DNA of 64,000 bases from Candidatus Sulfotelmatobacter sp. (GCA_025462865.1 JAOAPI010000045.1:62001-126000), one strand, 5' to 3'; positions 37,407 through 46,097 are shown, numbered from the stretch's first letter. The notes: generated by a model from the sequence alone, not told the origin. Made by a program: numbers and translations.

Positions 37407-38276
37407 ATGCAACGGAATAACTTGCGGAAGTGGTCGCTTCTACTGGGTGCAGTTGCGATTGTTGCGCTCCCAATGCCTTCCTGGGCGCAGCTCACGAAAT
37501 ACGATCTGGAATCGCGCATGGGCGTGGAAAGCCACGTTGGAAACATCACCGGCCACGCCAAGGCCGCCAAGGCGGACTACAGGCGATACTGCGTCGTCTG
37601 CCATGGTGAGTTGGGGGATGGAAATGGCGAAAGCTTCCCTTGGATTGACCCCAAGCCCCGCGACTTCCAGTTAGGTGTGTTTAAGTGTCGTTCCACGCCG
37701 ACCGGAACGTTGCCTACCGACCAGGATCTGTTCGATACCCTGGCCCGCGGCCTCGACCGATCCAACATGCCGCAATGGAGCACCTTCACCAAGCAGCAGC
37801 GCGCCGACCTGGTGGCATGGGTTAAGCATTTCTCGCCACGTTGGACAAACGAAAAGCCGGGAACGCCGATCACCATTCCTCCGGAACCGGAAGTCACCCC
37901 GGAGCGCATCAAGGCCGGCCGCGATGTATTTGCCCGGGTGCAGTGCTGGAAGTGTCACGGCGTACTCGGTCAAGCCAACGGTCCTTCTGCCGCAACGCTT
38001 ACCGACGACCTCGGCCGTCCGATCGCGGCCTACAACTTTACCGAGGGCGCTCGTCCTAAGTGCGGTGATACCGATCGCGACATTTACAGAATCTTCATGA
38101 CCGGCTTGGACGGCACTCCAATGCCTTCATTCGCCGACAACATTAAGCCCGACGAGGCCTGGGATCTGGTCTTCTATTTGCGAACGCTTATGTCCCAAAA
38201 TAGCAAGGAAAAAGCCATGGCTAAACAACTTGGCTTGAAGCCAGTTGACCCGAATGCCCCGGCGGGACAACAGTAG
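37407..38276 (+). CDS. Periplasmic diheme cytochrome c
   Basis: A 289-residue exported protein with two class I cytochrome c domains. GGAGAGG upstream supports ATG 37407, and the signal peptide ends near PSWAQ. The first heme site is CVVCH (C62, C65, H66) with a likely Met ligand in SNMPQW (M121). The second is CWKCH (C180, C183, H184) with a likely Met ligand in GTPMPSF. It probably carries electrons in the periplasm between the outer-membrane cytochrome-porin and the oxidase. It lies 25 bp after that gene. The C-terminal tail is Pro/Lys-rich. Confidence 0.88.
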   Translation: MQRNNLRKWSLLLGAVAIVALPMPSWAQLTKYDLESRMGVESHVGNITGHAKAAKADYRRYCVVCHGELGDGNGESFPWIDPKPRDFQLGVFKCRSTPTGTLPTDQDLFDTLARGLDRSNMPQWSTFTKQQRADLVAWVKHFSPRWTNEKPGTPITIPPEPEVTPERIKAGRDVFARVQCWKCHGVLGQANGPSAATLTDDLGRPIAAYNFTEGARPKCGDTDRDIYRIFMTGLDGTPMPSFADNIKPDEAWDLVFYLRTLMSQNSKEKAMAKQLGLKPVDPNAPAGQQ

Positions 38277-38336
38277 GCTCAGAATGGCATCAAACATTCA
38301 CCTACGTAGTTCTTAACGGTAAGGTAAGGAGAGTTT

Positions 38337-39080
38337 ATGAGCAAGAGATACAATTTTGCGGCTGTACTATCAGCGGTAGTTCTAATCTGCTGCGGTGCAC
38401 TGATTCTGAATCAAAACGTCAACGCTGCGGGAGAAGGCAAAATTACCGGAACGGTCAAACTCGATGGCCCTGCTCCACATATGAAGGGCATTGACATGGG
38501 TAAGGATCCTTATTGCGCAAAGGCCCATGCCAATGACCCCGCACACCTGGAAACCTATGTGGTCGGCGCAGACGGGGGATTGGCGAATGTAGTTGTGTAC
38601 ATCTCGGAAGGGTTGAGCGGGAGTGCGGCGGCCGAGAGTTCCGCGACAGAACCAGTTTTCGATCAGAAGAACTGCATGTACACTCCGCACGTCTTGGGGC
38701 TGACGGTCGAGCAAAAATTTAAGGTGACCACCAGCGATCAGACCACTCACAACATTCACCCACTGCCGAATCCGATGACTGGCAATATCCCGTGGAACCA
38801 GTCTCAACCCCCGGGAGCGGCGCCGGTCGAAAAGAGCTGGAAAGCTCCAGAAATGATTCCGGTGCAGTGCAACATCCATCCTTGGATGCACGGCTGGTTT
38901 GCCGTGGTTAAAGGGCCTCACGCGACCAGTGACACCAAAGGTACTTACACGATTAGCAACGTGCCTGCGGGAAATTACACGGTCACAGCCTGGCAGGAGG
39001 CAGCCGGAACCCAGACTCAAAAAGTCACGGTTGCGGCCGGCGGCGCTGGCTCTGCCAACTTCACCTTCAAGCCGAAATAG
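38337..39080 (+). CDS. Periplasmic blue-copper (cupredoxin) protein
   Basis: A 247-residue exported protein. It has a signal peptide, then a beta-rich domain. The type 1 copper ligand set is visible: His138 (TTHNIH), then Cys178, His181 and Met184 in VQCNIHPWMHGW, which fits the C-x2-H-x2-M pattern of plastocyanin-like proteins. The last ~55 residues (GTYTISNVPAGNYTVTAWQ) form a carboxypeptidase-regulatory-like beta sandwich. AAGGTAAGGAG precedes the ATG. Sitting between the diheme cytochrome and oxidase subunit II, it is probably an electron carrier or a copper donor to the oxidase. Confidence 0.8.
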   Translation: MSKRYNFAAVLSAVVLICCGALILNQNVNAAGEGKITGTVKLDGPAPHMKGIDMGKDPYCAKAHANDPAHLETYVVGADGGLANVVVYISEGLSGSAAAESSATEPVFDQKNCMYTPHVLGLTVEQKFKVTTSDQTTHNIHPLPNPMTGNIPWNQSQPPGAAPVEKSWKAPEMIPVQCNIHPWMHGWFAVVKGPHATSDTKGTYTISNVPAGNYTVTAWQEAAGTQTQKVTVAAGGAGSANFTFKPK

Positions 39081-39198
39081 CTGCAAGGGATACTGCAACA
39101 CAATTGAATCTCCGAATCGCCGCGGTTAAGAGCTGCGGCGATTCCAGCACAATACGACAAGAAAGAACGGCCTTGATGTTGGCCAAAGGCGGGACGAT

Positions 39199-40002
39199 AT
39201 GGCGAAGATATTCGCGGTAACGATCATCCTGATTGCGATTGCTTCGGCGGTTCCCATCGTGATGCACATGTGGCCAATGCCACAGGATATCTCCACCCAT
39301 GGCGCCTTGATTGACGAGCAGTACGCGGACACGATGCTGGAAGCCGGTATTTCTTTTCTCGCCTCTCAATTTCTTCTGGCATTCTTCATTTGGAAGTTTT
39401 CTGCTCCACGTCCGGGGGAGAGAGTTAAGAATTTTCCTGGTGGGGCCACTGGATTAGTAGCTGCCGCCTTCTTGTTGGTCGGTACAGAAGTCCTGGCTCT
39501 AGGCGTGTTCGGCACGAAGGCTTGGGCGAGCGTATATCTCACTCCTCCGGCTGCCAATGCGGTTCCGGTACAGGTACAGGCCGGACAGTTCGCTTTTTAC
39601 TTTCGCTACCCTGGTCCCGACGGAACATTCGGGCCGATACATCCCGAACAAATCAGTGAAGCCAATGCGAACTTCTTCGGTTTGGATACAACCCATGATC
39701 AGGATTCGAAAGACGATATCGTAGCCGCCGAGATGGCGATTCCCGTGAACCGCGAGATTCACCTGCTGATGCATTCCAAGGACGTTGGGCACTCTTTCTT
39801 CGTCCCGGAACTACGCATTCAACAGGATTTTGTCCCGGGGCTGGATGTTTCGGTCCATTTCACCGCAACAAAAGTTGGCAGATACGAAATTGTATGTACT
39901 CAGCTTTGTGGCCTCGGACATTACAACATGAAGGCGTATCTCGAGGTGAAGTCCCAGGAAGATTACGACGCATGGATCAAACAGCAATCAGCATTGCAAT
40001 AA
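39199..40002 (+). CDS. coxB: Cytochrome c oxidase subunit II
   Basis: Carries the CuA centre that receives electrons and passes them to subunit I. 267 residues: two or three membrane helices (about 4-25, 50-70, 85-110), then the cupredoxin-fold domain. CuA ligands are present: His in DVGHSFFVP, and Cys, Cys, His and Met in CTQLCGLGHYNM, with Gln where Glu is usual (that residue binds through its backbone). The aromatic electron-entry patch is FAFYFRYPG rather than the usual Trp-rich stretch. There is no fused cytochrome c domain, so a separate donor such as the upstream diheme cytochrome is needed. Confidence 0.92.
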   Translation: MAKIFAVTIILIAIASAVPIVMHMWPMPQDISTHGALIDEQYADTMLEAGISFLASQFLLAFFIWKFSAPRPGERVKNFPGGATGLVAAAFLLVGTEVLALGVFGTKAWASVYLTPPAANAVPVQVQAGQFAFYFRYPGPDGTFGPIHPEQISEANANFFGLDTTHDQDSKDDIVAAEMAIPVNREIHLLMHSKDVGHSFFVPELRIQQDFVPGLDVSVHFTATKVGRYEIVCTQLCGLGHYNMKAYLEVKSQEDYDAWIKQQSALQ

Positions 40003-40134
40003 ACGCTGGAATTTGGTGTAAGTCGTTGCGGAAGGGCACGGTTTTGGCCGAGCTGTTCGGTGCGATCAAAAAACAATGCAGGCTTTAGTCCTGAGATTCA
40101 GACCCAACATCTCTTTTGAGGTGAGGTGACCACA

Positions 40135-41916
40135 ATGCACGACATGTCCGCACCTGCGGCGCATCACGGAGCACCAACCAGCTTTATTCGAAAGCACGTC
40201 TTCAGCCTTGATCATAAAGTCATTGGGAAGCAGTATTACGCGCTGGCATTGTTGGCGGCTTTGATCGGTATGGCGCTTTCCTGGATCATGCGCATCCACC
40301 TTGGATGGGGCAACTTCGCCATTCCTGGTCTGCATTTGCTCTCCAGTACGGGCGCACCGGGTAACGTGCTGACCCCTGAGTACTATCTGCAATTGATGAC
40401 CATGCACGGGACGATCATGGTCTTTTTCGTGCTTACGACTGCCCCATTTGCCGCGTTCGGCAATTTCTTCTTGCCTATCCAGACCGGCGCGGAAGACATG
40501 CCGTTTCCGCATTTCAACATGATGTCGTTCTGGGTGACATTTGTGGGCTTTTGGGTGCTGATCGCATCATTTTTTGTGGGTGACGGGCCGACTCTCGGAG
40601 GCTGGACGCAATACGCTCCGCTGAGTGCCATCGGTTCAGTTGGCGGCCCGGGCCAAGGCCTTGGCGTAGTCCTTTGGGCCACTTCGATTGCCATTTTCTG
40701 CATTGGTCAATTGCTCGGTTCCTTGAACTTCATCACCACAACGCTCGACATGCGCTGTAAAGGAATGTCGCTGATGCGGCTTCCGCTCACTGCCTGGGCA
40801 TGGTTCATCACCTCGGTGATGGGATTGACCGCATTCGCGGTCCTCATGCCCGCCTGCATCCTTCTAATTCTCGATCACGTGGCGGGAACCAGTTTTTTCG
40901 TGGCTTCCAACCTTGTGATCAACGATCAGGTCTTGCCGCACTCCGGCGGATCAACCCTGCTCTGGCAGCACTTATTCTGGTTCTTCGGACATCCCGAGGT
41001 TTACATCGCAATCGTGCCGGGCATGGGGATCGTTTCTCACGTGCTGATCACGAATATGCGCAAGCCGATGCTCAGTCACCGCGTGCTTATTTACTCGATG
41101 GCCGCGCTCGCCGTTCTCAGTTACATGGTTTACGGCCACCATATGTTCGTCAGCGGGATGAATCCTGTTTCCTCGCTGGCCTTCTCGTTTCCTACGCTCG
41201 TAATCACAATTCCTTCAACCATCGTAGTCTTGATGTGGCTGGGAAGTCTGTATGGCTCGAAGCTGCAAATCAATTCGGCATCGTTGTTCTCGCTGGGTTT
41301 CATTTCGATGTTTATCAGCGGCGGCGTCAGTGGCTTCTTCCTGGCACAACCCTCGATCGACATCATGTTGCACGCCACCTATTTTGTGGTCGGCCACTTC
41401 CACCTGGTGATGGGCGTCGCGGCCATGTTTGGGATCTTCGCGGGAACTTACTTCTGGTTCCCCAAGATGACGGGCCGCATGATGAGCGAACCCTTGGGCA
41501 AAGCGCATTTCTGGCTAAGCTTCGTGGGCGCCTACTGTATCTTTATGCCATTCCACTACCTTGGCATTGCCGGAAACGTGCGGCGCTACCAGGCCTTCAC
41601 GGACGATTACCTGATCCCGCTGATTCCCGTGCACAAGTTCATCACGATCGCGGCGCTCATCACGGGTTTCGCCCAGTTGATCTTTGTCTACAATCTGATT
41701 TACAGCCGGTTCAAAGGGCCAGTGGAAACAGACAACCCGTGGCAGGGCACGTCGCTGGAATGGAGCACGGCCACGCCCCCGCCCCACAATAATTTTGGAG
41801 CCACTATGCCCGTGGTCTACCACGATCCCTATCAGTACAGCGTCGAGGGAGCAAGCAGCGACTTCGTAATGCAGACCTCGCCGGAAAAAATTAACAATCC
41901 GAACGAAGAAAAGTAA
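40135..41916 (+). CDS. coxA: Cytochrome c oxidase subunit I, K-channel lysine replaced
   Basis: The catalytic subunit: reduces O2 to water at the heme a3-CuB centre. 593 residues with about 12 membrane helices. ATG 40135 is chosen for its GAGGTGAGGTGA site. Conserved residues: CuB ligands in GHPEVY (H286 with E288 and cross-link Tyr290) and H335-H336, heme ligands H421 and H423, and D-channel Asp in AEDMPFP. The helix that normally reads VPTGIKVF reads IPSTIVVL here, so the K-channel Lys position is Val364. HDTYYVVAHFH reads HATYFVVGHFH, so an Asp is also lost. Subunit II precedes it and two subunit III genes follow. Confidence 0.94.
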   Translation: MHDMSAPAAHHGAPTSFIRKHVFSLDHKVIGKQYYALALLAALIGMALSWIMRIHLGWGNFAIPGLHLLSSTGAPGNVLTPEYYLQLMTMHGTIMVFFVLTTAPFAAFGNFFLPIQTGAEDMPFPHFNMMSFWVTFVGFWVLIASFFVGDGPTLGGWTQYAPLSAIGSVGGPGQGLGVVLWATSIAIFCIGQLLGSLNFITTTLDMRCKGMSLMRLPLTAWAWFITSVMGLTAFAVLMPACILLILDHVAGTSFFVASNLVINDQVLPHSGGSTLLWQHLFWFFGHPEVYIAIVPGMGIVSHVLITNMRKPMLSHRVLIYSMAALAVLSYMVYGHHMFVSGMNPVSSLAFSFPTLVITIPSTIVVLMWLGSLYGSKLQINSASLFSLGFISMFISGGVSGFFLAQPSIDIMLHATYFVVGHFHLVMGVAAMFGIFAGTYFWFPKMTGRMMSEPLGKAHFWLSFVGAYCIFMPFHYLGIAGNVRRYQAFTDDYLIPLIPVHKFITIAALITGFAQLIFVYNLIYSRFKGPVETDNPWQGTSLEWSTATPPPHNNFGATMPVVYHDPYQYSVEGASSDFVMQTSPEKINNPNEEK

Positions 41917-41960
41917 TCCTTCTATCGGGTACTAAGTTTTTAGTAAGGGGAATTAGCAGT

Positions 41961-42635
41961 ATGGCAACAACGCTGCCTGAACCGCCAAAAATCGAGCGTG
42001 ACCGTTTACCGAGTCAGGGCTCCGGAAATGGGGGCTGGCGGAATCTCGTTCCGGCTAGTGCGGATCCTAGGCAGGTCAAGGACTATTCTCCTCCGCCGGC
42101 GAGTACTGGCATTTGGGTAGGCCTCGCGGCCATTACGATGACCTTTGCCGCCTTTACCAGCGCATTGGTCGTCCGTCAGGGTGGCGCGCCAGATTGGCGC
42201 CACATCACTTTGCCTCCCGTGCTTTACCTGAATACCCTGTTGATTGTTGCCAGCAGCGTCACCCTTGAAATCGCGCGCCGCCGTGTGGCGGCTTTCATGG
42301 GCGGCCTGAAGGATCCTGCCGCGAACCCGGCCCGCTGGCTCTTTGTCACGCTGTTCCTCGGTCTCTCCTTCGTTGCTGGCCAGACCTATGCCTGGCTGCA
42401 ACTCAAAGCTCAGGGATTCGGGCTGGCAACCAACGTAAGTTATTCCTTCTTCTATGTTCTGACCGTAGCCCACGCCGTGCATCTGGTTGGAGGGATTGGT
42501 GGTCTAGTGCGCGTCGTTGGAAAGTTGAATAAATCTGTGCTGAGACGAAGCACTCTGGACGCCACTTCGCGCTATTGGCATTTCATGGGTGTCCTCTGGG
42601 TGTACCTGCTTTTTCTGCTGTGGATGAAGCTCTAA
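41961..42635 (+). CDS. coxC: Cytochrome c oxidase subunit III
   Basis: A 224-residue subunit III-type membrane protein with five helices after a ~45-residue polar Pro-rich N-terminus. Typical elements: the first helix TGIWVGLAAITMTFAAFTSALVV (split at about residue 60), GQTYAWLQLKAQGFG, the THAVHLVGG-like AHAVHLVGGIGG, and SRYWHFMGVLWVYLLFLLW at the end. It supports stability and proton uptake of the oxidase. ATG 41961 lies 45 bp after coxA. A second, shorter subunit III-like gene follows. Confidence 0.88.
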   Translation: MATTLPEPPKIERDRLPSQGSGNGGWRNLVPASADPRQVKDYSPPPASTGIWVGLAAITMTFAAFTSALVVRQGGAPDWRHITLPPVLYLNTLLIVASSVTLEIARRRVAAFMGGLKDPAANPARWLFVTLFLGLSFVAGQTYAWLQLKAQGFGLATNVSYSFFYVLTVAHAVHLVGGIGGLVRVVGKLNKSVLRRSTLDATSRYWHFMGVLWVYLLFLLWMKL

Positions 42636-42656
42636 TAGTCAAGGGTAGGAGGCAAC

Positions 42657-43280
42657 GTGAGCCAAGCCGATTTGACGTTACACGGACACTCAACCGCGGG
42701 GGCGATGGCAGAACCCACGTTCTCGGTCCCCGCAAAGAAGATGGCGATGTGGCTGTTCATCATCGCAGACACAGCCACCTTTGCCGGGTGTCTCTTCGCG
42801 TATGGTTTTATTCGTAACGCCTCCCAAAATTGGCCCAGACCGTTTCACAGCATCACCAACGTCGCGGTCATGACCCTTATTCTGCTGACCAGCAGTTTAA
42901 CCATGCTTGTGGGGGTTAAAGCCGCGCAGGCGGGCGACAAGCCTAAGGCCTTCCGTTGGATCATGATTACAGCTGTGGCCGGAGTCCTGTTCGCCGCTCT
43001 TCACCTGCGGGAATGGATGGGGATGATCGCGGAGGGCGCAACGCTGTTTCACAATCCCTGGGGCACGCCCCTGTTCAGTTCGCTGTTCTTCAGTATTACG
43101 GGCTTGCACCTGCTGCACGTGACCGGCGGCGTGGTCGCATTGATCGTGGTAGGAGTTCGCTATCAGGGCGGACGATACAAAGCCGATGATATTGAAATCA
43201 CCGGACTGTACTGGCACTTCGTGGATCTAGTGTGGATGTTCGTAGTGCCCCTGGTCTATCTGTTGAATCTGTCTCACTAA
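42657..43280 (+). CDS. Second cytochrome c oxidase subunit III-like protein
   Basis: A 207-residue five-helix subunit III homologue. It starts with GTG 42657, after GGTAGGAGG. Its first helix (KKMAMWLFIIADTATFAGC), the HLREWMGM motif, the central SITGLHLLHVTGG and the late GLYWHFVDLVWMFVVPLVYL are typical. The two subunit III genes differ in length and sequence. One may be the canonical partner of CoxA while the other acts as an assembly or extra structural subunit; which is which cannot be decided from sequence. Confidence 0.85.
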   Translation: MSQADLTLHGHSTAGAMAEPTFSVPAKKMAMWLFIIADTATFAGCLFAYGFIRNASQNWPRPFHSITNVAVMTLILLTSSLTMLVGVKAAQAGDKPKAFRWIMITAVAGVLFAALHLREWMGMIAEGATLFHNPWGTPLFSSLFFSITGLHLLHVTGGVVALIVVGVRYQGGRYKADDIEITGLYWHFVDLVWMFVVPLVYLLNLSH

Positions 43281-43298
43281 AAAAGCAGGAGCCAAATT

Positions 43299-43610
43299 AT
43301 GACTACCGCTGAAACACACAAGAGCAGTGGGATGGGGAAGGATCTTGCGATCTACCTTTGTATGCTGGTGCTGGCGGGGATACAGTTCGTAATCGCCTTC
43401 CAAAATATCAGCGCGCAGCAGATGTTGGAGCGCATGCTGATTGTGGCCATCCTCGAGGCTGGGCTGGCACTGCTGTTTTTCATGCATCTGGCAGACAATC
43501 GGGGCCTGCGATGGTTCGTCATTATTTTCACCGTCGCTGTTATTCTGGGGATGCAGTACGGATGGACTGACAGCTTCCGGATTGCCAACGGCGTGACTTG
43601 GGCAAAGTAG
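43299..43610 (+). CDS. Cytochrome c oxidase subunit IV (CyoD/CtaF type)
   Basis: A 103-residue membrane protein with three helices: LAIYLCMLVLAGIQFVIAF, ERMLIVAILEAGLALLFFMHL (split near residue 55) and WFVIIFTVAVILGMQYG. The pattern with FFMHL in the second helix is that of bacterial oxidase subunit IV. It lies 19 bp after the second subunit III gene, within the operon. It is needed for assembly rather than catalysis in related oxidases. Confidence 0.85.
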   Translation: MTTAETHKSSGMGKDLAIYLCMLVLAGIQFVIAFQNISAQQMLERMLIVAILEAGLALLFFMHLADNRGLRWFVIIFTVAVILGMQYGWTDSFRIANGVTWAK

Positions 43611-43639
43611 TTTTAGGCAGCAAAGCGGATCAGAAATTT

Positions 43640-43942
43640 ATGAAGCATTCGCGAGCAATCTGGACTTTGGCAATTGCCGTGGTCGGAATTATCCTCCTGC
43701 TGGCGCCGGTCCCGGCATTTGCTCAGAGTTGCGCGCTCTGCTACACGCAGGCCGCATCCTCAGGCGCTCGCATGATTCAGGCTCTGAAGAGTGGGATTAT
43801 CATCCTGATCGCTCCGCCGACCTTCATGAGCCTGGGAGTAATTGTCGTTTGCTACCGCCGGCGCAACAAAACTCGTGACGGTGTCGATGAATCCGACCGC
43901 GAGTGGAAGAACGACGACTTCCCTCGCGACCTTCAAGATTGA
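43640..43942 (+). CDS. Small exported CxxC protein at end of oxidase operon
   Basis: A 100-residue protein. ATG 43640 gives a signal-peptide-like N-terminus ending in APVPAFAQ. Then comes SCALCYTQA, which has a CxxC pair, followed by one membrane helix (GIIILIAPPTFMSLGVIVVCY) and a charged cytoplasmic tail. It is the last gene of the plus-strand respiratory operon, 30 bp after subunit IV. The periplasmic CxxC just before the membrane could bind copper or heme or act in oxidase assembly, but CALCY is not a heme c motif. I do not recognise a named family. Confidence 0.65.
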   Translation: MKHSRAIWTLAIAVVGIILLLAPVPAFAQSCALCYTQAASSGARMIQALKSGIIILIAPPTFMSLGVIVVCYRRRNKTRDGVDESDREWKNDDFPRDLQD

Positions 43943-44003
43943 TTTTTACGGGGCTTCGTATTAGGTCGCCTCTTCAGGCGCTGCGGTTCGATCCTTCCCA
44001 CGC

Positions 44004-45302
44004 TCACTTCTTATAAACTACTCCGCCCTTCATCACGAATGACACGTTCTGCAGCACACTGATATCCTGCAGCGGATCCCCCGCAACCGCGATGACATCG
44101 GCCAGATAACCCTTCTCCAACGCTCCAATCTGGCCATCCCAACCCAACAGCTTCGCGCCATTGAGTAAGTCCGCCTGCATGACTGCCAGCGGCGACATGC
44201 CGTATTTCACCATCAGCACGAACTCCCGCGCCTGCGTCCCGTGGGGAAATGGCCCGACGTCGGAACCAACCGCCATCGGCACTCCCGCTGCGATCTGCTT
44301 GCGAAATTCCTTCTCGTGCAGATCCAACATGGTGCGTTCCCGCTCGGACTGCTCCGGACTAGCGGCATGATCCGCAAAGTAGTCGAAAATGGTAAAGGTC
44401 GGTACCGCAAAGATTTGCTTTTCGCGCATCAATCGCATGGTCTCATCGCCGAGCTGATTCGCGTGATCGATGGACGCAACCCCAGCCCGCGCGGCAAACA
44501 GTGTGCCAGGTTCGCCGGTGGCGTGCACCGCGACCCGCTTCCCGGTTCGCGCGGCCTCCTCGACCGCAACCCTGAGTTCAGCCTCCGTATATTGATAGAT
44601 AGTAGAAAGCTGCCCATTGCGCACGGTGTCCGGCCCAGTCTCATAAATCTTGATGAAGTCCGCGCCCTCTTTCAGTTCCTGGCGAATCGCTGCTACTAAT
44701 TCATCTTTGTTGTTCGCGTAAGTCGCGTTCGATAGCACATGCTGAGCGGGGTTGTATTTGATCGCATCTTCATGTCCGCCCAATATATCGATTGCATTGC
44801 CGCTGATCCGCAATCGTGGGCCCGGGAACAGTCCTTCGTCAATCGCGTTGCGAACCGCGGTATCGGCGGATCCTGCGCCCTCAGTCCCCATGTCACGCTC
44901 GGCCGTAAAGCCTGCCATCAAGTCGTCGTGAGCCGCGGCCAGCGCGATGATCGTGCGCTGCGGCACAGATTCCTGCACCGTCTGTAAGTCCTCAGCTCCG
45001 GGATGCAGAAACAGATGCACGTGCGCGTCAATCAGTCCGGGCAATAACGTCCGGTCTCCGAGATCAATAACCTCTACCCCCGCAGGATGCTTGACCAACG
45101 TTCCCGCTTCGACGATTCTTTCCCCTAGCACAAGAAGCTCGCCAGGTGTCAGCAAGCGTCCGCTCCTTATATCCAGGAGATGAGCCGCGTGCAGCACGGT
45201 CGTACGTGGAGGCAGGGGTCGTGATTGCGTCTGCGGCGCTGAGACGCCGCACAGGGCCGGAACCAACAAAAGCGTATGGCAAAGCCAACGAAATTTGGTC
45301 AT
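44004..45302 (-). CDS. Exported metal-dependent amidohydrolase
   Basis: A 432-residue amidohydrolase-superfamily enzyme (imidazolonepropionase/prolidase-like group). Metal ligands: HVH in LIDAHVHLFLH, a metal-bridging Lys candidate in ADFIKIYETG, His in AVHATGE and SIDHANQ, and the catalytic Asp in AVGSDVGPFPHGT. It has an N-terminal signal peptide (residues 1-25), so it probably acts in the periplasm on peptides or cyclic amides. ATG 45302 is chosen; GTG 45323 is possible. It diverges from thiE with ~52 bp between starts, so their promoters overlap. Confidence 0.88.
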   Translation of the reverse strand: MTKFRWLCHTLLLVPALCGVSAPQTQSRPLPPRTTVLHAAHLLDIRSGRLLTPGELLVLGERIVEAGTLVKHPAGVEVIDLGDRTLLPGLIDAHVHLFLHPGAEDLQTVQESVPQRTIIALAAAHDDLMAGFTAERDMGTEGAGSADTAVRNAIDEGLFPGPRLRISGNAIDILGGHEDAIKYNPAQHVLSNATYANNKDELVAAIRQELKEGADFIKIYETGPDTVRNGQLSTIYQYTEAELRVAVEEAARTGKRVAVHATGEPGTLFAARAGVASIDHANQLGDETMRLMREKQIFAVPTFTIFDYFADHAASPEQSERERTMLDLHEKEFRKQIAAGVPMAVGSDVGPFPHGTQAREFVLMVKYGMSPLAVMQADLLNGAKLLGWDGQIGALEKGYLADVIAVAGDPLQDISVLQNVSFVMKGGVVYKK

Positions 45303-45354
45303 GTCAGTACGGGATGGTACCACTTCGGCTGTCCCAAACTGTTAACTTAAGCTG

Positions 45355-46032
45355 ATGCGCGAAGGGCCGCTCTTCTACTACATTACGGACCGCCTCGCCT
45401 TCCCCGGCGACGACCGCACTCGCCGCTTTCACCTGCTAGACAAAATTACCGAAGCCGTAAGTCATAGCGTGGACTATATCCAACTCCGCGAGAAAGACCT
45501 CTCCTCGCACGAACTCGAAGGTCTAGCCAGGGAAGCAGTGCATATCATCCGCGAAATGAAGTCACAGAACCGAGCACTGAGGACCGCACTTCTGATCAAC
45601 TCGCGAGCCGACGTCGCTCTCGTCACTGGCGCCGATGTTCATCTTCGGTCCGACGATATCTCGCCGGAGGATGTTAGAACTGCGTGGAAGCTGGGATCAA
45701 GTCACGAAGGCGATTTCGCCCGCGAAAACCCAGATCCGATTATTGCTGTCTCCTGTCACTCCGCAGGAGAGGTGGCCCAAGCTGCCGCCACGCAAGCCAC
45801 CTTCGCAGTTTTCGCCCCTGTCTTTGAAAAAAAAACTGCACCTAACAATGCTCCCAGTGGTCTCGAAGCCCTTCGCCAAGCCTGCGGCGCCGAAATTCCA
45901 GTGCTCGCACTCGGAGGACTGACGATAGAGAATGCTGCTTCCTGTCTACAAGCTGGCGCGGCGGGCATCGCCGCCATCCGGCTTTTTCAGGAGAACGATA
46001 TCGCCACCGTTGTGCAAGCATTGCGCAGATAA
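45355..46032 (+). CDS. thiE: Thiamine phosphate synthase
   Basis: Joins the pyrimidine pyrophosphate and the thiazole phosphate to form thiamine phosphate. A 225-residue TIM barrel with the family motifs: YYITDR near the N-terminus, the pyrophosphate-binding VDYIQLREKDL, LLINSRADVAL, VSCHSAGEVAQA, the VFAPVFEKKT loop (in place of GPxFxTxTK), PVLALGGLT and AGAAGIAAIRLF. It is divergent from the amidohydrolase and convergent with a lipoprotein gene. No other thiamine gene and no TPP riboswitch is visible; only ~52 bp separate it from its neighbour. Confidence 0.92.
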   Translation: MREGPLFYYITDRLAFPGDDRTRRFHLLDKITEAVSHSVDYIQLREKDLSSHELEGLAREAVHIIREMKSQNRALRTALLINSRADVALVTGADVHLRSDDISPEDVRTAWKLGSSHEGDFARENPDPIIAVSCHSAGEVAQAAATQATFAVFAPVFEKKTAPNNAPSGLEALRQACGAEIPVLALGGLTIENAASCLQAGAAGIAAIRLFQENDIATVVQALRR

Positions 46033-46050
46033 TTCTTAATCGGCGCCACC

Positions 46051-46083
46051 AAACGAAAAGGCCACGCCCAAAAGGGCGTGGCC
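46051..46083 (-). terminator. Terminator between thiE and lipoprotein gene
   Basis: Perfect 10-bp stem GGCCACGCCC/GGGCGTGGCC with a four-base loop (46060-46083). On the minus strand it is followed by TTTTCGTTT, so it mainly ends the leftward lipoprotein transcript. It may also stop thiE transcripts. Confidence 0.75.
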
Positions 46084-46097
46084 TCGGCAAACTCGAT

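Noticed and set aside
40800-41792. Plus-strand frame of 330 codons inside coxA
   Set aside because: An Arg/His-rich shifted reading of a conserved membrane protein; the coxA frame shows all oxidase motifs.
43967-43980. Small hairpin between the oxidase operon and the amidohydrolase gene as terminator
   Set aside because: The stem is only five base pairs and has no T-tract on either side.
45303-45354. TPP riboswitch upstream of thiE
   Set aside because: Only about 52 bases separate thiE from the divergent gene start, too short for the aptamer, and no conserved TPP motifs are seen.
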